Positions 22,965-33,621 of a DNA stretch of 64,000 bases are shown in pieces. Origin of the DNA: Wyeomyia smithii. Taxonomy: Eukaryota > Arthropoda > Insecta > Diptera > Culicidae. The stretch covers positions 88,961,381 through 89,025,380 of the forward strand of contig NC_073696.1 in the NCBI RefSeq assembly GCF_029784165.1, given 5' to 3'. Position numbers and translations under genes: made by a program. Each line of letters begins with the position of its first letter. Positions within the stretch are counted from its first letter, which is position 1. The notes below the pieces were generated by a model. The model saw only the letters and a program-made list of their open reading frames with translations. It was not told the origin of the DNA and made no database searches.

Positions 22965-24355
22965 ATGGTGATTGAGGATGATGGCAAAGCTGTGGACTCA
23001 CCATCCATGGACGAGGTTAAGAAAGCAGTGAAAGAGCTGAAGAACTGCAAAACAGCTGGTAAGGATGGCATTCCAGCGGGATCGGGAAAAGTCGGGAGCG
23101 AACAACTGTTTTGTGCTTTACACCGGATCTTGCTGAGAGTGTGGTCCGATGAAGAATTGCCCTCGGACTGGTTGGAGGGTTTCATATGCCCAACCTACAA
23201 GAAAGGTCACCGCCTGGACTGCAGTAATTATCGGGGCATAACTCTTTTCAACACCGTTTATAAAATTCTCAGTCGTATTCTTTGCCATAGACTGAGGCCT
23301 TTGTCGGAGACCTTTATTGGAGATTACCAATGTGGTTTTCGAGGGGGACGCTCCACTATGGACCAAATGTTCACCCTGCGTCAGATCCTTGATAAGTTTC
23401 GAGAATTTAACCGAGAATTCAAGACGCACCATCTGTTCATCGACTTTTGGGCAGCGTACGATACATTAAAGAGAAATGAATTATGGCGAATTATGCTCGA
23501 ACATGGTTTCCCAACAAAACTTATTAGGCTGATACGTGCCACCCTTCAAGGCTCTACATCATGCATCAGGATAGATATGTCATACCGGTGAGATATCAGA
23601 CTCCTTCGTGACGTAAGATGGTTTTCAGCAGGGAGACGGGATGTCAAACTTATTGTTCAACATCGCGTTGAAGGGTGCTATACGGAGGGCTGGCGTGCAA
23701 AGAAGCGGCACCATCATCACGAGGTCTTACATGCTTCTAGGTTTTGCGAACGACATCGACATCATTGGTGTCAACCGTGGAGCAGTGGGCCTTCGGACGG
23801 CTCAGGAAAGAAACTGTGAGAATAGGGCTTACCATCAGCTTTGCCAAAACGAAATACATGGTAGAGGCTGTTGGAGAGCGTGGTAGTCCGACGGATGTTG
23901 GTGCTGAGGTTGTGTTAAATGTGAAAACTTTTGAAGTAGTCGACGAATTTTTTTACCTGGGTATACTAGTGACGTGTGACAACGAGGTTAGCCGTGAGAT
24001 AAAAAGGCGGATATCAGCTGAAAACAGGGCCTTCTACGGATTGCGTAATCAGCTGAGATCCTGTAGTCTGCAAACCCGTACTAAACTTGAACTCTACAAA
24101 ACACTAATTCTTCCCTTGGCTCTCTACGGCCATGAAGCATGGACGTTGAAGGAGGCCGATCGGCGAGCTCTTGGTGTTTTTGAGCGTAGGGTTTTGCGTT
24201 TAATCCTTGGCGGCAAACTAGAAAATGGTGTTTGGCGCAGAAGCATGAACCATGAAGTATACCAGGTGTACAAATCGGCGGATTTAGTTGAGCGGATAAA
24301 ACACGAAAGGTTGCACTGGGCTGGACATGTAGCTAGAATGCCGGATTTTATTTAG
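22965..24355 (+). pseudogene. RTE reverse transcriptase domain, inactivated
   Basis: Motifs in order: KTAGKDGIPAG (about 23055), CSNYRGITLFNTVYKILSRI (about 23220-23275), QCGFRGGRSTMDQMFTLRQI, FIDFWAAYDTLKRNELW (motif A, about 23440), and QQGDGMSNLLFNIALKGAIR (about 23628). The catalytic box reads GFANDIDII (about 23745) instead of FADD, so one catalytic aspartate is replaced. The thumb and C-terminus follow: VVDEFFYLGILVTCDN and GKLENGVWRRSMNH, then HWAGHVARMPDF. Shifts lie near 23590 and 23760-23880. It cannot be functional as it stands. Confidence 0.92.
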
Positions 24356-24449
24356 CAGAAATCCCGATAGAGGCCGTCGACTGCGAGGTAGGCCCTGCTC
24401 TCGTTGGATGTGTACTGTCGACGAGGATGCCCGCGGAATAGGTGTTAGG

Positions 24450-25394
24450 CATGGGCGCAACTAAGGAAAATTTCTAGGGGGGGCTAGTTTTCATACATTT
24501 CATTTAAAAAAAACAGGAAAAAGAATTACAATGCGCCTATTTAAAAACGCATAAAATAGTGTCGTAACAAAAGACAAAATCACTTCAATCGGGAATAAAT
24601 CTCCGAAGATGTATTGAATATCTTAACCACCTCTTTCAGCTGACACTGATTCGATATTGAGGAGAACTAGGTTTGTTAAACGACTGGGCAGTGCGTACCA
24701 ACAGTACACCTGTGCTAGTCGGCATAAAATAGATCCCAGTGTGGTTCAAGGCATAATGCCATATTCCTAACTCCACGTGAAACCGACTGGAATACGAGCA
24801 ACCAAGAGAAGATTGGGGAACCGGTGGGAACTTGGCCGTATGCTGACAGGGAAGCGGTAGTTGTTTTCCTTGGAGAGCAGCTTGTCTGAGCGTCTGTTTT
24901 CCAGGATGGGGGCGGCTCGAACAGCAACTGATCCGAAGTGAACGGTGAACTATGAAATGCGGTGTCTCGCCTCTACACCCAAGACGGCGGCCTCGTCGCG
25001 AGACTAGTTATCACAGCCCGAGTAACTGTTTAAATAAACATACTACGAACAATCAAGAATTGAAAACGAACCGGAATTACCCACAATGATCTAGTGACGA
25101 AATGAGGACGACGATTAGAACCTCGGTACATGTAACAGTAGATCGCTTAACGCCCCGGTACCAAAGAGGCAAAGTATTGGTGAGACCTAGGTTTGAGAAT
25201 CGATCCTGGGCACAGTACTAGTTCTCAGCCAATGAATGATGACATCTCAATTTGTGATGATTTTGATGCTCTACTAAGCAGTATGGAATGTATTTTTATT
25301 GACTACAATTATTCTCTGGGAAATTCTAGGGGGGGCTTAAAACTTTCTAGAGGGGGCGGTAGCTCCCCCTAGCCCCCCCGTAGTTGCGCCCATG
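24450..25394. mobile_element. hAT-like non-autonomous element with 8-bp duplication, inside RTE
   Basis: Ends CATGGGCGCAACTA and TAGTTGCGCCCATG are perfect 14-bp inverted repeats. GTGTTAGG is present at 24442-24449 and again at 25395-25402, an 8-bp duplication of the kind hAT transposases make. G-runs (CTAGGGGGGGCT) lie just inside both ends. Removing the element restores A-R-G-I-G-V-R-G-D-W in the RTE frame. The 945-bp interior has no transposase. Confidence 0.92.
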
Positions 25395-25584
25395 GTGTTA
25401 GGGGAGATTGGAGGATAGCAGCCCAAGACCTAGTGACATGGCGACGTATTCAGGATTTGGCATTGGATCGATAATCGGTCTGTCTGACTTTTGACAAATT
25501 GAAATTATACGGGTCATTCATACGAACAATTGTTCAGAAGACACAATAGAGCTAGGATAAAACGTCTCCTAGCCTCGGACTCAT

Positions 25585-26005
25585 TAACCTAAGAATGGAA
25601 AACCGCCGGCATACTGGTGGACTGACGCGATTACTGACTCCCGCAGTGCGACCAAAACCAAGGGCGTGTTGGTGTCTGCGGAGCGACCAGCAGCGATGCT
25701 GGAGCGTATCATCAATGTCAGCAGAGCGATCATCAGCGATGAAATGAGCCAGATCCTTGGTCTCCGGCAGCCAGGTCTCACTACCGACGTTTTAATATGT
25801 CAGATGCAGACCAGGGATGGTCGGCCAACCTTCCGGACACCCTATCCGTAAACGACAAGCGTGCTGAGGCTATAGGTTACGAAAGAGGAACTCATTGTGA
25901 TCGCCAATTCATTAATGGTGAGCAAGGTACCGGAATCGGACGAATCTTGAACTCAGCCATAAAAGTTGCCTGTTCCGGGCAGTCATGCAGAAGTTGTTTG
26001 TCCGT
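25585..26005 (+). pseudogene. R1-like retrotransposon fragment, third copy
   Basis: Nucleotide similarity to the copy at 42.4-43.0 kb is clear though the protein is unreadable. ATACTGGTGGACTGACGCG matches the region coding PAYWWNDA. GGAGCGACCAGCAGCGATGC continues into the linker before the reverse transcriptase. AGGAACTCATTGTGATCGCC is followed by GAGCAAGGTACCGGAATCGG, the degraded SKAPGPDG motif. About 200 bases between the first two blocks are missing. Plus orientation, opposite to the other two copies. Confidence 0.8.
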
Positions 26006-26738
26006 CGCTATCAATTCGCATACTGTCCCTATTTCGTTTTTCTTTATCGGCAATATCTGGAAGTGTTCTCTTCACCTTGTTGTAACCGTCGCATACGGGG
26101 GCAGCCCCTTACAAAAGCTTGGACAAAACCTAATTTTTTTTCCGGAATTTGATTCGAAATCGATATTTTGCAGAAGCTAGAATGCCAACAGATCAAGAAT
26201 TAAGCATAGGTTGTAAGGAAGTCACATGTTTTAGTATATCGTGAGGTAGGAGAAGTTGGGGTTTAAAATTTGATAAAATCAAAATCAATATTTGGATCTT
26301 CTTTACCACTCTGATATTATGCATAATTTCTCTTCAATGCGAGTTATTATTAGGGAAAAAACTTAGATATATAAGTATATCTTACCATGCCACGATTGAG
26401 CACAACGTTTCACATAGATAAAAAACACAATTTTTCACTAATTTCGAACATTCGAAATAGTAATTACCAGCAAGTACCATCCCTATACTCTTATTAAATT
26501 AAAGATTATAGTCTCTGCTATTCAAAAAATCCAACTTTAGCTGCCACTTTCTGCCGCTCCACTACTTTGAATTTAAGAAGATAGAAATTATATTCCATTA
26601 AAATAAAGATTGTTAGATAAAAAAAGTCCTCTAGATCAAAACACGATGTGCAAAATGGTATATCGTATACAGTTGATCAACTTCGCGTGACACTTGAGAC
26701 CTTTATAACATGAAATTAAAAAGTTGTTGGGCTTGTTG
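26006..26738. other. Intergenic stretch, no gene
   Basis: AT-rich with short frames only; nothing recognised. Confidence 0.4.
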
Positions 26739-26950
26739 TGGTCCCCGTGGCTCTCTGGTTGGCGATGTCGGTCGGCTAGCTCTCCCACACGGTTGTGACA
26801 TCGGTTCGATTCCCGATCGAGTCGAGGATCTTTTCAAGCTGGAAATTTTCTCGACTCAGCATTGGGGCACGGTGTATCGTTGTACTTATCCTACACATAG
26901 AAAATGTGCCATTTGTGATATTGTTATATCGATAACGAATTCTCTCAACT
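26739..26950 (+). repeat. tRNA-derived SINE-like sequence
   Basis: GTCCCCGTGGCTCTCTGGTT then GGCGATG resembles a tRNA 5' half with an A box. CATCGGTTCGATTCCCGATC (about 26801-26820) contains a good B box. An unrelated body follows (CAGCATTGGGGCACGGTGTA), as in SINEs. It differs from the SINEs at 13.3-13.6 kb and 59.7 kb. The 3' limit is uncertain. Confidence 0.6.
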
Positions 26951-29780
26951 AATCTAGTAGATCGAGACCGCTATTAGCCCCCAGGCTAAGCGTGCGATAT
27001 AGTTTTTTTGTGGGCTTGTTTTTCGAACAGAGTGGTCTAGATAAGTATGAACTGATTTAGAACAAACATCAAAGATAGATCACAACCATTCCAACAACTT
27101 TGCCGAAGACACTAATATTCTATGACTTGAATTTGAGGTATTATGGGGTTTTGTTTTGTGAATAATGAAAATAGTTATATCTCGTTAACGGTCAATCCTA
27201 CAATTTTATTGTTTTCGAAAACTTTATGTCAATTGATGATATAAACGCTAAATTATAATGCTATCCATGGGGTACAATGTTGAAGCATAATACATTACTC
27301 CCAGATTTCTATTTTATAGTACCTTAAATAAAGTGAATTTTTAAATATAAATGCGCTTTTATAGAATTTTTCTAGAGCCTACGTCCACGACAAGTCTGCT
27401 ATGTCAAATACATGTGCAAAGTTCCATTCCAATTGAAGACACTCGAACTTGGACGATAGGTCATTTGGCATGGAAGCCACAAGAACATAAAAAAATATTC
27501 ATAATATTGACAGCAAATGTTCTCCAAAACCAATGCAGGAGAACAAACTATGCACTTTTGAAGACAGATTTGGCATTTGGGGAGACTAGGGGATTTCCCA
27601 AAGTAATCAAAAATCAAAATCAATGTGAAATGGAAACGGCGAACAGTTGGTTGCTCAATAAGACTGTTTCTTCGCACATATAAAAAATTTTTTTTTTCTG
27701 CCAACATCGAACGTGACTCTCGGATGAAGGAAATAAAAAAGTGTAATTTGAGAGATTGCCAAGTAAGCTACTGAGACCATTTCAATGTGCTTACCCTTGT
27801 TACCCTTGCACTTGCACATTCGTTCTACATCAGCTCTCAGATTTAGTAGACGAATTTTCTTTTGATATTACTCTTAGTGCGTGAATCGAATTTGATTCGA
27901 TTTCGTTGACTCGTTTCGGGTCACTAAATCATAATTCTGTCGAAATTTCCACCATTTTCATCACAAACAAGATCTATCAAGAGTCAAGATAAAATACAAT
28001 TGTTTGTAGTTTTTCAAACAATGCTCTGAAATGTTTGCCAAAGCGTTTTCACGATTTAAGCTCATTTAAAGAGTTAGGTTGGCGAATCATTTCTTTGTTT
28101 GTTTTCTGAGTACAGGAACACAATTGCGCCATTCCCTCAGCACAAAAACCCTCCAGTAGAGCAAACAAAATTTGATAAGTTCAAACATATAGCTATAGCA
28201 GTATAAAATGGGATCATACGTGAATTCCTTTGACAGCTCAAGGGTATCACGAAGATTATGATTTGTATGTACTTGTCATGCTCCAGCACACCCGAAATGC
28301 GATAGAAGACTGAAAGCGAAACCACCTCCATATAAATGCGATTGGTACAGACTGTGAAACACTTGGCGCTCAGAATTGCTACAATTCGCAATACGCAAAC
28401 TCCCGAGCGTGAACGATCCTTATCCTCCGATAAGTACGACTCTCGACACCCGACACTCCTTTCGAATGGTTTTCATACAAGCGCTTATAAATTTACATGC
28501 ACTGAACTCATTTTTTTTCTCGCCGACACAGCGGATATTCGATCCGCTAGGGCCAATTACCACACATCGCACAGTGCGGGCTGCGAATGATTAAGTGCCA
28601 ATGGAATCGCAAGAAAAAGTCTGCGTTCGACAATCCATAAGGTACTCGAATCGGTTGCAATTCCAATTATCGAATTTCTGCAACCAATATTGCAATTTTA
28701 ATTAAAAGCAAAACTGTTTTTCCACCGAACGACGCACTGTGCTTTGTGCTCTGACAAACCATATCGATAACGAAGGAAAGTGTACGCAAAGCTATCGAAT
28801 TTTTATATGGCAATCGAAGATAACGAGATATACAATCCGATCGAAGCGGATAACATTTCGGTAGGGATATCTTCACGCATCGCGGTGCGAGAGAGAGAGA
28901 CAGAGAGGCAGCTGTTCCTTTGGGTTATGACAATGATGCTGGTCAACGGTTCCGCGAAAAGGAACAACGGTATGTGACGGAATAATAGGAATATCAAACA
29001 TTTAAAGCTTTGAACTTAGTAACCTTGATAATGGCCAGATGGATTTATTATATATATTATATATTTTCAGCGATGGCAGCATACATTTGCACTAAAAAAG
29101 GTTTTCACTGGTTCTATGTAGAGTGGCATATTTCATTGCTGACTTTAAACCGATACCTATTTTAACTATTCTGGGTTTTAAAGTTATGGTGAAGCGTGAC
29201 TACAAATTCCATTGTAAAAAATTATTGATTATAGATTGGAAGCAGAGATGTTGCATTTGACACTTTATGCTTCCAAATCGGTTGTTATTCCTTCGCACGA
29301 TGACAGAGTGACATTTGATGTTATTTGTTTTTTTTTTTTACAAGAAAAAAACATTAAATGATAACGATGTTGAGCTCTGGCAGCACGGCTAACGAAATAA
29401 ATGATTGAAATGTATCCTCAAACAAAGTTTGCGTTTCAAGTGTTTTTCCACTGAAACTAGTGTGTTTTATGTCAAGAGTGAGTTGTTGGGGAGCTCGAGT
29501 ACGAGTCTGATTCACCAAATTCAAGTACAAGTTTGGTTTTGAATTGGTGTTCACCGACGAGTGTAAACAGTTAGTTGAAAAGTAGAATGCAGCACGAGCG
29601 ATAATGCCGAGACACCGAACAAGGCTGAATTATTTTGCCCGTAACCGCTATACAGTCCCGTCTGTAAAAATATGAAATTGGGAAAACAGCTTCGAAAGAT
29701 AATTTATGTACACCCAGTTTATTACTTATTTAAGATGAATTGTTTTGACAATATTCATGCTATAATCTACTTGGTTTACA
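26951..29780. other. Long stretch without supported genes
   Basis: Several frames of 60-110 codons exist on both strands, but none shows a recognisable domain. A (GA)n-like run lies near 28892-28910. The part from 28300 to 28950 is less AT-rich than its surroundings and may be unique host sequence. Confidence 0.35.
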
Positions 29781-29782
29781 TA

Positions 29783-29973
29783 CACTGGGGTCGCTTTTTA
29801 CGTGGTTGGTTGTACCGCATTTAAAAGATTAGAATAGATATATTCATACTAAACTTATTTCATACCGCGTACAAACAATGTTCCGAATCGAGTAAAAATA
29901 ATTCGCGATATTGTAAAAATATCCCGTTCAAAATAACGCATAAAAACAACCCGCGTAAAAAGCGACCCCAGTG
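29783..29973. mobile_element. 191-bp TA-flanked MITE
   Basis: It starts CACTGGGGTCGCTTTTTACG and ends CGTAAAAAGCGACCCCAGTG, a perfect 20-bp inverted repeat. TA is present at 29781-29782 and 29974-29975. Size, perfect ends and TA target fit a Tc1/mariner-type MITE. The perfect ends suggest recent activity. Confidence 0.95.
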
Positions 29974-30049
29974 TACTGCACAAATTACGCTGTATAAACC
30001 ACTGGAAATATATTAAAACAAAATGGTAATAAATATTTATTCAGATCTG

Positions 30050-30760
30050 CGGACTAAACCGTAGCGTGCCAAAACAACTGTCAATCGAGCGAGCCAAAAT
30101 GAACATAATGAGAATTCGCGAGCTAATGGAGGAACTGTATTGTGTAATCGACACACACAAGTTCTACGAGAAGCTGAACAGTTCCTGCAAAGACAACAAG
30201 CCGACCTGAACGGCAACCTTCTGTCGAACAAGTGTGAGCTGATTAAAAAGTGAAAACAGTACTAGAACGACGAGGAAGTGGCAGTAGATCTTGGTGTACG
30301 CGCGGATGACGACAAAATTCCAACTCCTTACCACCAAGAGGTTAAAGAGTAGATCAGCTACAACTGCACAACTGCTGACCAATTTCAATAGTGTAATAGT
30401 GCAAAATACGGCAAACACCCGGGCGATATCACAAAAGATTAATGGTTCTGGTCGCATAACCCAACCCCCAATAGCGACCCAACTGGAATGAGGCGTTGAA
30501 CCGCGCAGTGAGCAAGTGCTCACTGATCAAGTGAAAGACGACTTGCGGGGCCTTCGCAGACAGCATGGCTGGCAAGCTGCAGTCATGAACGGAATTGAAT
30601 GGAGACGACATCTTGAAACAGCTAGGGACACTTTTGCCTGGCTGGTAAGGTAAATAAGGACTCCAAAATGATATCTGTGTATCCATGTTGGATGATAAAG
30701 CACTATGGAGGCCTCTGCTAAGACCGGAACAGCTTGACCAAATGCAGCCATCGAAGGCCT
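30050..30760 (+). pseudogene. Unidentified decayed coding-like segment
   Basis: One frame reads about 75 codons from about 30068 (RAKTTVNRASQNEHNENSRA; later VLREAEQFLQRQQADLNG) to a stop at about 30254. A second coding-like stretch follows after about 30485 (WNEALNRAVSKCSLIK; later TELNGDDILKQLGTLLPG). The glutamine- and leucine-rich helical style resembles a coiled coil or a gag-like protein, but I cannot name it. Multiple stops make a functional product unlikely. A decayed gag or a processed pseudogene are both possible. Confidence 0.3.
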
Positions 30761-31539
30761 TTCCGTTTTGACTGGTCGCTTATGAACGCTCACAGTTGAA
30801 GCATTCCAACGTTTTCCTCGAACTACTCTTCAAAACAACCTATTTCACCCTTATCCAACCCGGAACGCATAAAACTAAGCCCTACTGTAGATCTCTACCT
30901 GTCTAGCTCTCGGCCCTGAGTCTAGTGCTAATGACTGGGTTGCTTCGACATCTATCTTCCAAAGGCGTGTGAGATGTACAAGTATGGGTTGCAACAGCCG
31001 ATTGATGCAATGCTCAACGGATGCGTAGTACACATCCCTTCTGATCGAGCCGCGCATACGTCTGTACAACGGATATTACGACCATCTGCAAAATAGTCTC
31101 AAGAATAGCTCCAAAGGTTTTCGGCGGTACATCAATGACCTATAGAAGGAAACCGCATTTCTCTCTACGATGACTAATGGAATACGTGTTTTTTTTTTAC
31201 AGAGGAAGTGGTCATAGAAATATTGGAAAGAAGAAGGAGCAACCCCCAATGGACGAGGGGTTCTCAATTGATTAGAAAAACAAGTTTTTTCATGCATTAT
31301 GGGAACATTCTGAATGAATGCAATAGTGTTTAGGCCTTTGGTCATGTCTGGAGGCCGGAAATTGATTTCAAGAGACCGGAACATGATGTCGAAAAAAGAG
31401 AGGGGCAGCTATCAAAGAGGTAGGGGGTCTTAAGTTATAAGAAAGTCAGGACGTTTAATGCCCTATGGGAACTTTTTTAAAAGGTACGATAACTTTCATG
31501 CCCTCGGTCGGTCATGGCCAAAAGTTGATGTCATTTTCT
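30761..31539. other. Intergenic stretch, no gene
   Basis: Short frames only. Two similar phrases, TTATGGGAACATTC and CCTATGGGAACTTT, suggest old repeat sequence. Confidence 0.35.
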
Positions 31540-33400
31540 AAAACAAAAATGGCGACTTTTGGTTTCTGGGAAGCTGTATACAACTGTAGAAAACGTTTAC
31601 AAACCTCAAAACATTGGTATTTCCGGAACCAGGATGCCCTTTAGAAACCAGAAATAAAAGTCCAATGACATTTTGACGTAGAACTACGTTTTTCTTTAGC
31701 CTACCGCATAGGGATGTAAAGAAGGAAACTATTAACGAAAAGGGGACGAAAAATGTCCCGTTTTTAAATGCTTATAAATCGGTTTGTTTTCAACCGATTT
31801 CCTTGATTCTTGAAGCAATTGATTGGAAAATTATACACGCATCCACCTAAATGTAGAAAAGTGTTGATTGATTATGCGAACTATTGTACTATTGAAAATT
31901 GTCAAGCCTTGTTGATACAAAAATAACGTCCTCTGATCGGTCGCTTGCTGCCTTTTCCTAAAAAGGTCTACAGAATAGTATAACTAGTTAGCCGCATCCT
32001 AGCGAATTGCGGAAGTAGCAGCAGCGGGTTGCGCCAGTTAACAAATCATATCACGTATCTAAGCAGCAGCGAAGTAGCACCAAACGTCCCGCCAGTTAAA
32101 GGCTTCGGTCTTCTTCCCGCAATAAAGTTTTGCTTTATCTTGGCAACAACACATTTTGTGCTGAATCCAAGAAAACACAATCTCTCACGGCCGCCTTATT
32201 TACTGAATGCGAAAACAGCTTTTACAGATTTTGAACAGTAAAATGTCTTTCTCAAGGCAAATAAACAAGTAATTGAAGGTTAATAATTTATTGACAATAA
32301 CACAAGCATTCTGTGCTGAATCCTGCGGCTGGTTCGCCTCATAACATTTTTTAAATTCAATATGGCGACTTCCGGTTTCAGAATTTTGTGAAAACCGAAT
32401 ATATGCTCTGCAATATATATGTTTTCGATATCAAGATGACGCCAAGAATTTGGAATGGTTACTAGCATAGATTTCTGGAATGGTTACTAGCATAGATAAG
32501 AGGGCTTGGGGTATATTGAAACGTTGTTTTGAAATCAATTCCGCGATTTCTGCTTTCTGTCAAGCTGTGTAAAACTGATTACTGGTTAAATAATGTTGAT
32601 ATTTCAAGAAAGAGAACTATGTTCAGAAAATGACAATGGGTGGCCAACGCTATTTAGAAAAATATTCAAATACTCCCTGATGTTAGGTTCGTAGGTTAGG
32701 GGTTGTTTTGAAGTAGAATACTTCTCTCAGAAAGTTCAGCTACATAGGGATGTGAAATGAAAATCTAAAACCGAAAAAAGTGAAAAATATGTCCAATTTC
32801 AAATGCTAATAAATCAGTTAGTATTCGATGGATTTCTTTCGTTCTTGCAGCAATAGATTGAAAAATCTTCTAAGATACTTCCCAAAAGAAGATAATAGTA
32901 ATTTTATTATTCACACTATTATACTATTGAAAATAGTCAAGCCTTGTCAAAACGAAAAATTCTACCTCTGATTGGTATATGATTGCTTCCCAAGCACGGT
33001 CGACAGAATCATATACCTTGAAATTTAAAACATGCTATTTGACCTATATAAGGGCCTGTTTCAGCCGAAGCCGCTCATAATAGTTCTAGACAGCGACAAC
33101 AGCATTCGTCCTCCCTTAGCAGCAGCACTAGCAGTGTAGTGGATACCAGCGATGGCGGAAAGCGGCCACAGCACCCACCATTGCAGTAGCAATGGATAGC
33201 GCACTAGTTGCAGCGAATCTCAGCATCGATAGCGGCTGATGCAGTGAGGCACTTTAGTGAAATGCAGTCTCTGTGCGATAGTGGGCACTAGTAAATGCAT
33301 TCAATGAAAAGTTGACTTATTTTGACAAGACGTGAGCCGTCTAGTTTTGAGTGTTAAATAAATTTTTCACGGTTTATTTTATCACAAGGAATACTTTATT
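31540..33400. repeat. Two diverged direct copies of a ~0.9-1 kb repeat
   Basis: Blocks recur in the same order. ATGGCGACTTTTGGTTTC (31549) is paired with ATGGCGACTTCCGGTTTC (32362). CGCATAGGGATGTAAAG (31708) is paired with CTACATAGGGATGTGAAATG (32740). ATTGAAAATTGTCAAGCCTT (31892) is paired with ATTGAAAATAGTCAAGCCTT (32925). A third, shorter relic of the last block lies at about 33813. The second copy holds a CCAAT-like box (CTGATTGG) and a TATA-box sequence. Confidence 0.65.
33043..33064 (+). promoter_or_regulatory. TATA-box core-promoter-like sequence in repeat
   Basis: CCTATATAAGGGCCTGTTTC with a CCAAT-like CTGATTGG about 70 bases upstream. The same arrangement (CTATATAAGAGCCTGTTTCA) is conserved in a related repeat on the minus strand at 58021-58052. 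Conservation between copies is seen; promoter activity is inferred. Confidence 0.4.
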
Positions 33401-33403
33401 CGC

Positions 33404-33621
33404 ACTGTCAGTGATAACGCAAAGATGTGATCGGCATTTTATCCGATACTAAAATGAACAACAAATTGTCCTATTCAGGATGAAATAAAAACTTGATTGA
33501 AGAGTTAATATTACTGTCAGTGATAACGCAAAGATGTGATCGGCCTTTTATCCGATACTAAAATTAACAACAAATTGTCCTATTCAGAATGAAATATAAA
33601 CTTGATTGAAGAGTTAATATT
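33404..33621. repeat. Tandem duplication, two 109-bp units
   Basis: ACTGTCAGTGATAACGCAAA begins units at 33404 and 33513, and both run to GAGTTAATATT. Only a handful of substitutions separate them, so the duplication is young. Confidence 0.95.

Larger units (their letters stand above)
20090..25480 (+). mobile_element. RTE-clade non-LTR retrotransposon interrupted by two DNA elements
   Basis: The 5' part includes an untranslated leader and the start of the endonuclease domain (KLGTWIVRTLLKPACAG, about 20214-20263). It is broken by an insertion at 20272-21769 and resumes as ARDLQNVNVEVAAIQEMKWP. The 3' part is broken again by 24450-25394 and then continues in frame (GDWRIAAQDLVTW) to about 25480. 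Without the two insertions the element is about 2.9 kb, close to RTE lengths. Many stops and shifts remain. It encodes the endonuclease and reverse transcriptase used for target-primed insertion, described in the separate entries. Confidence 0.92.
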
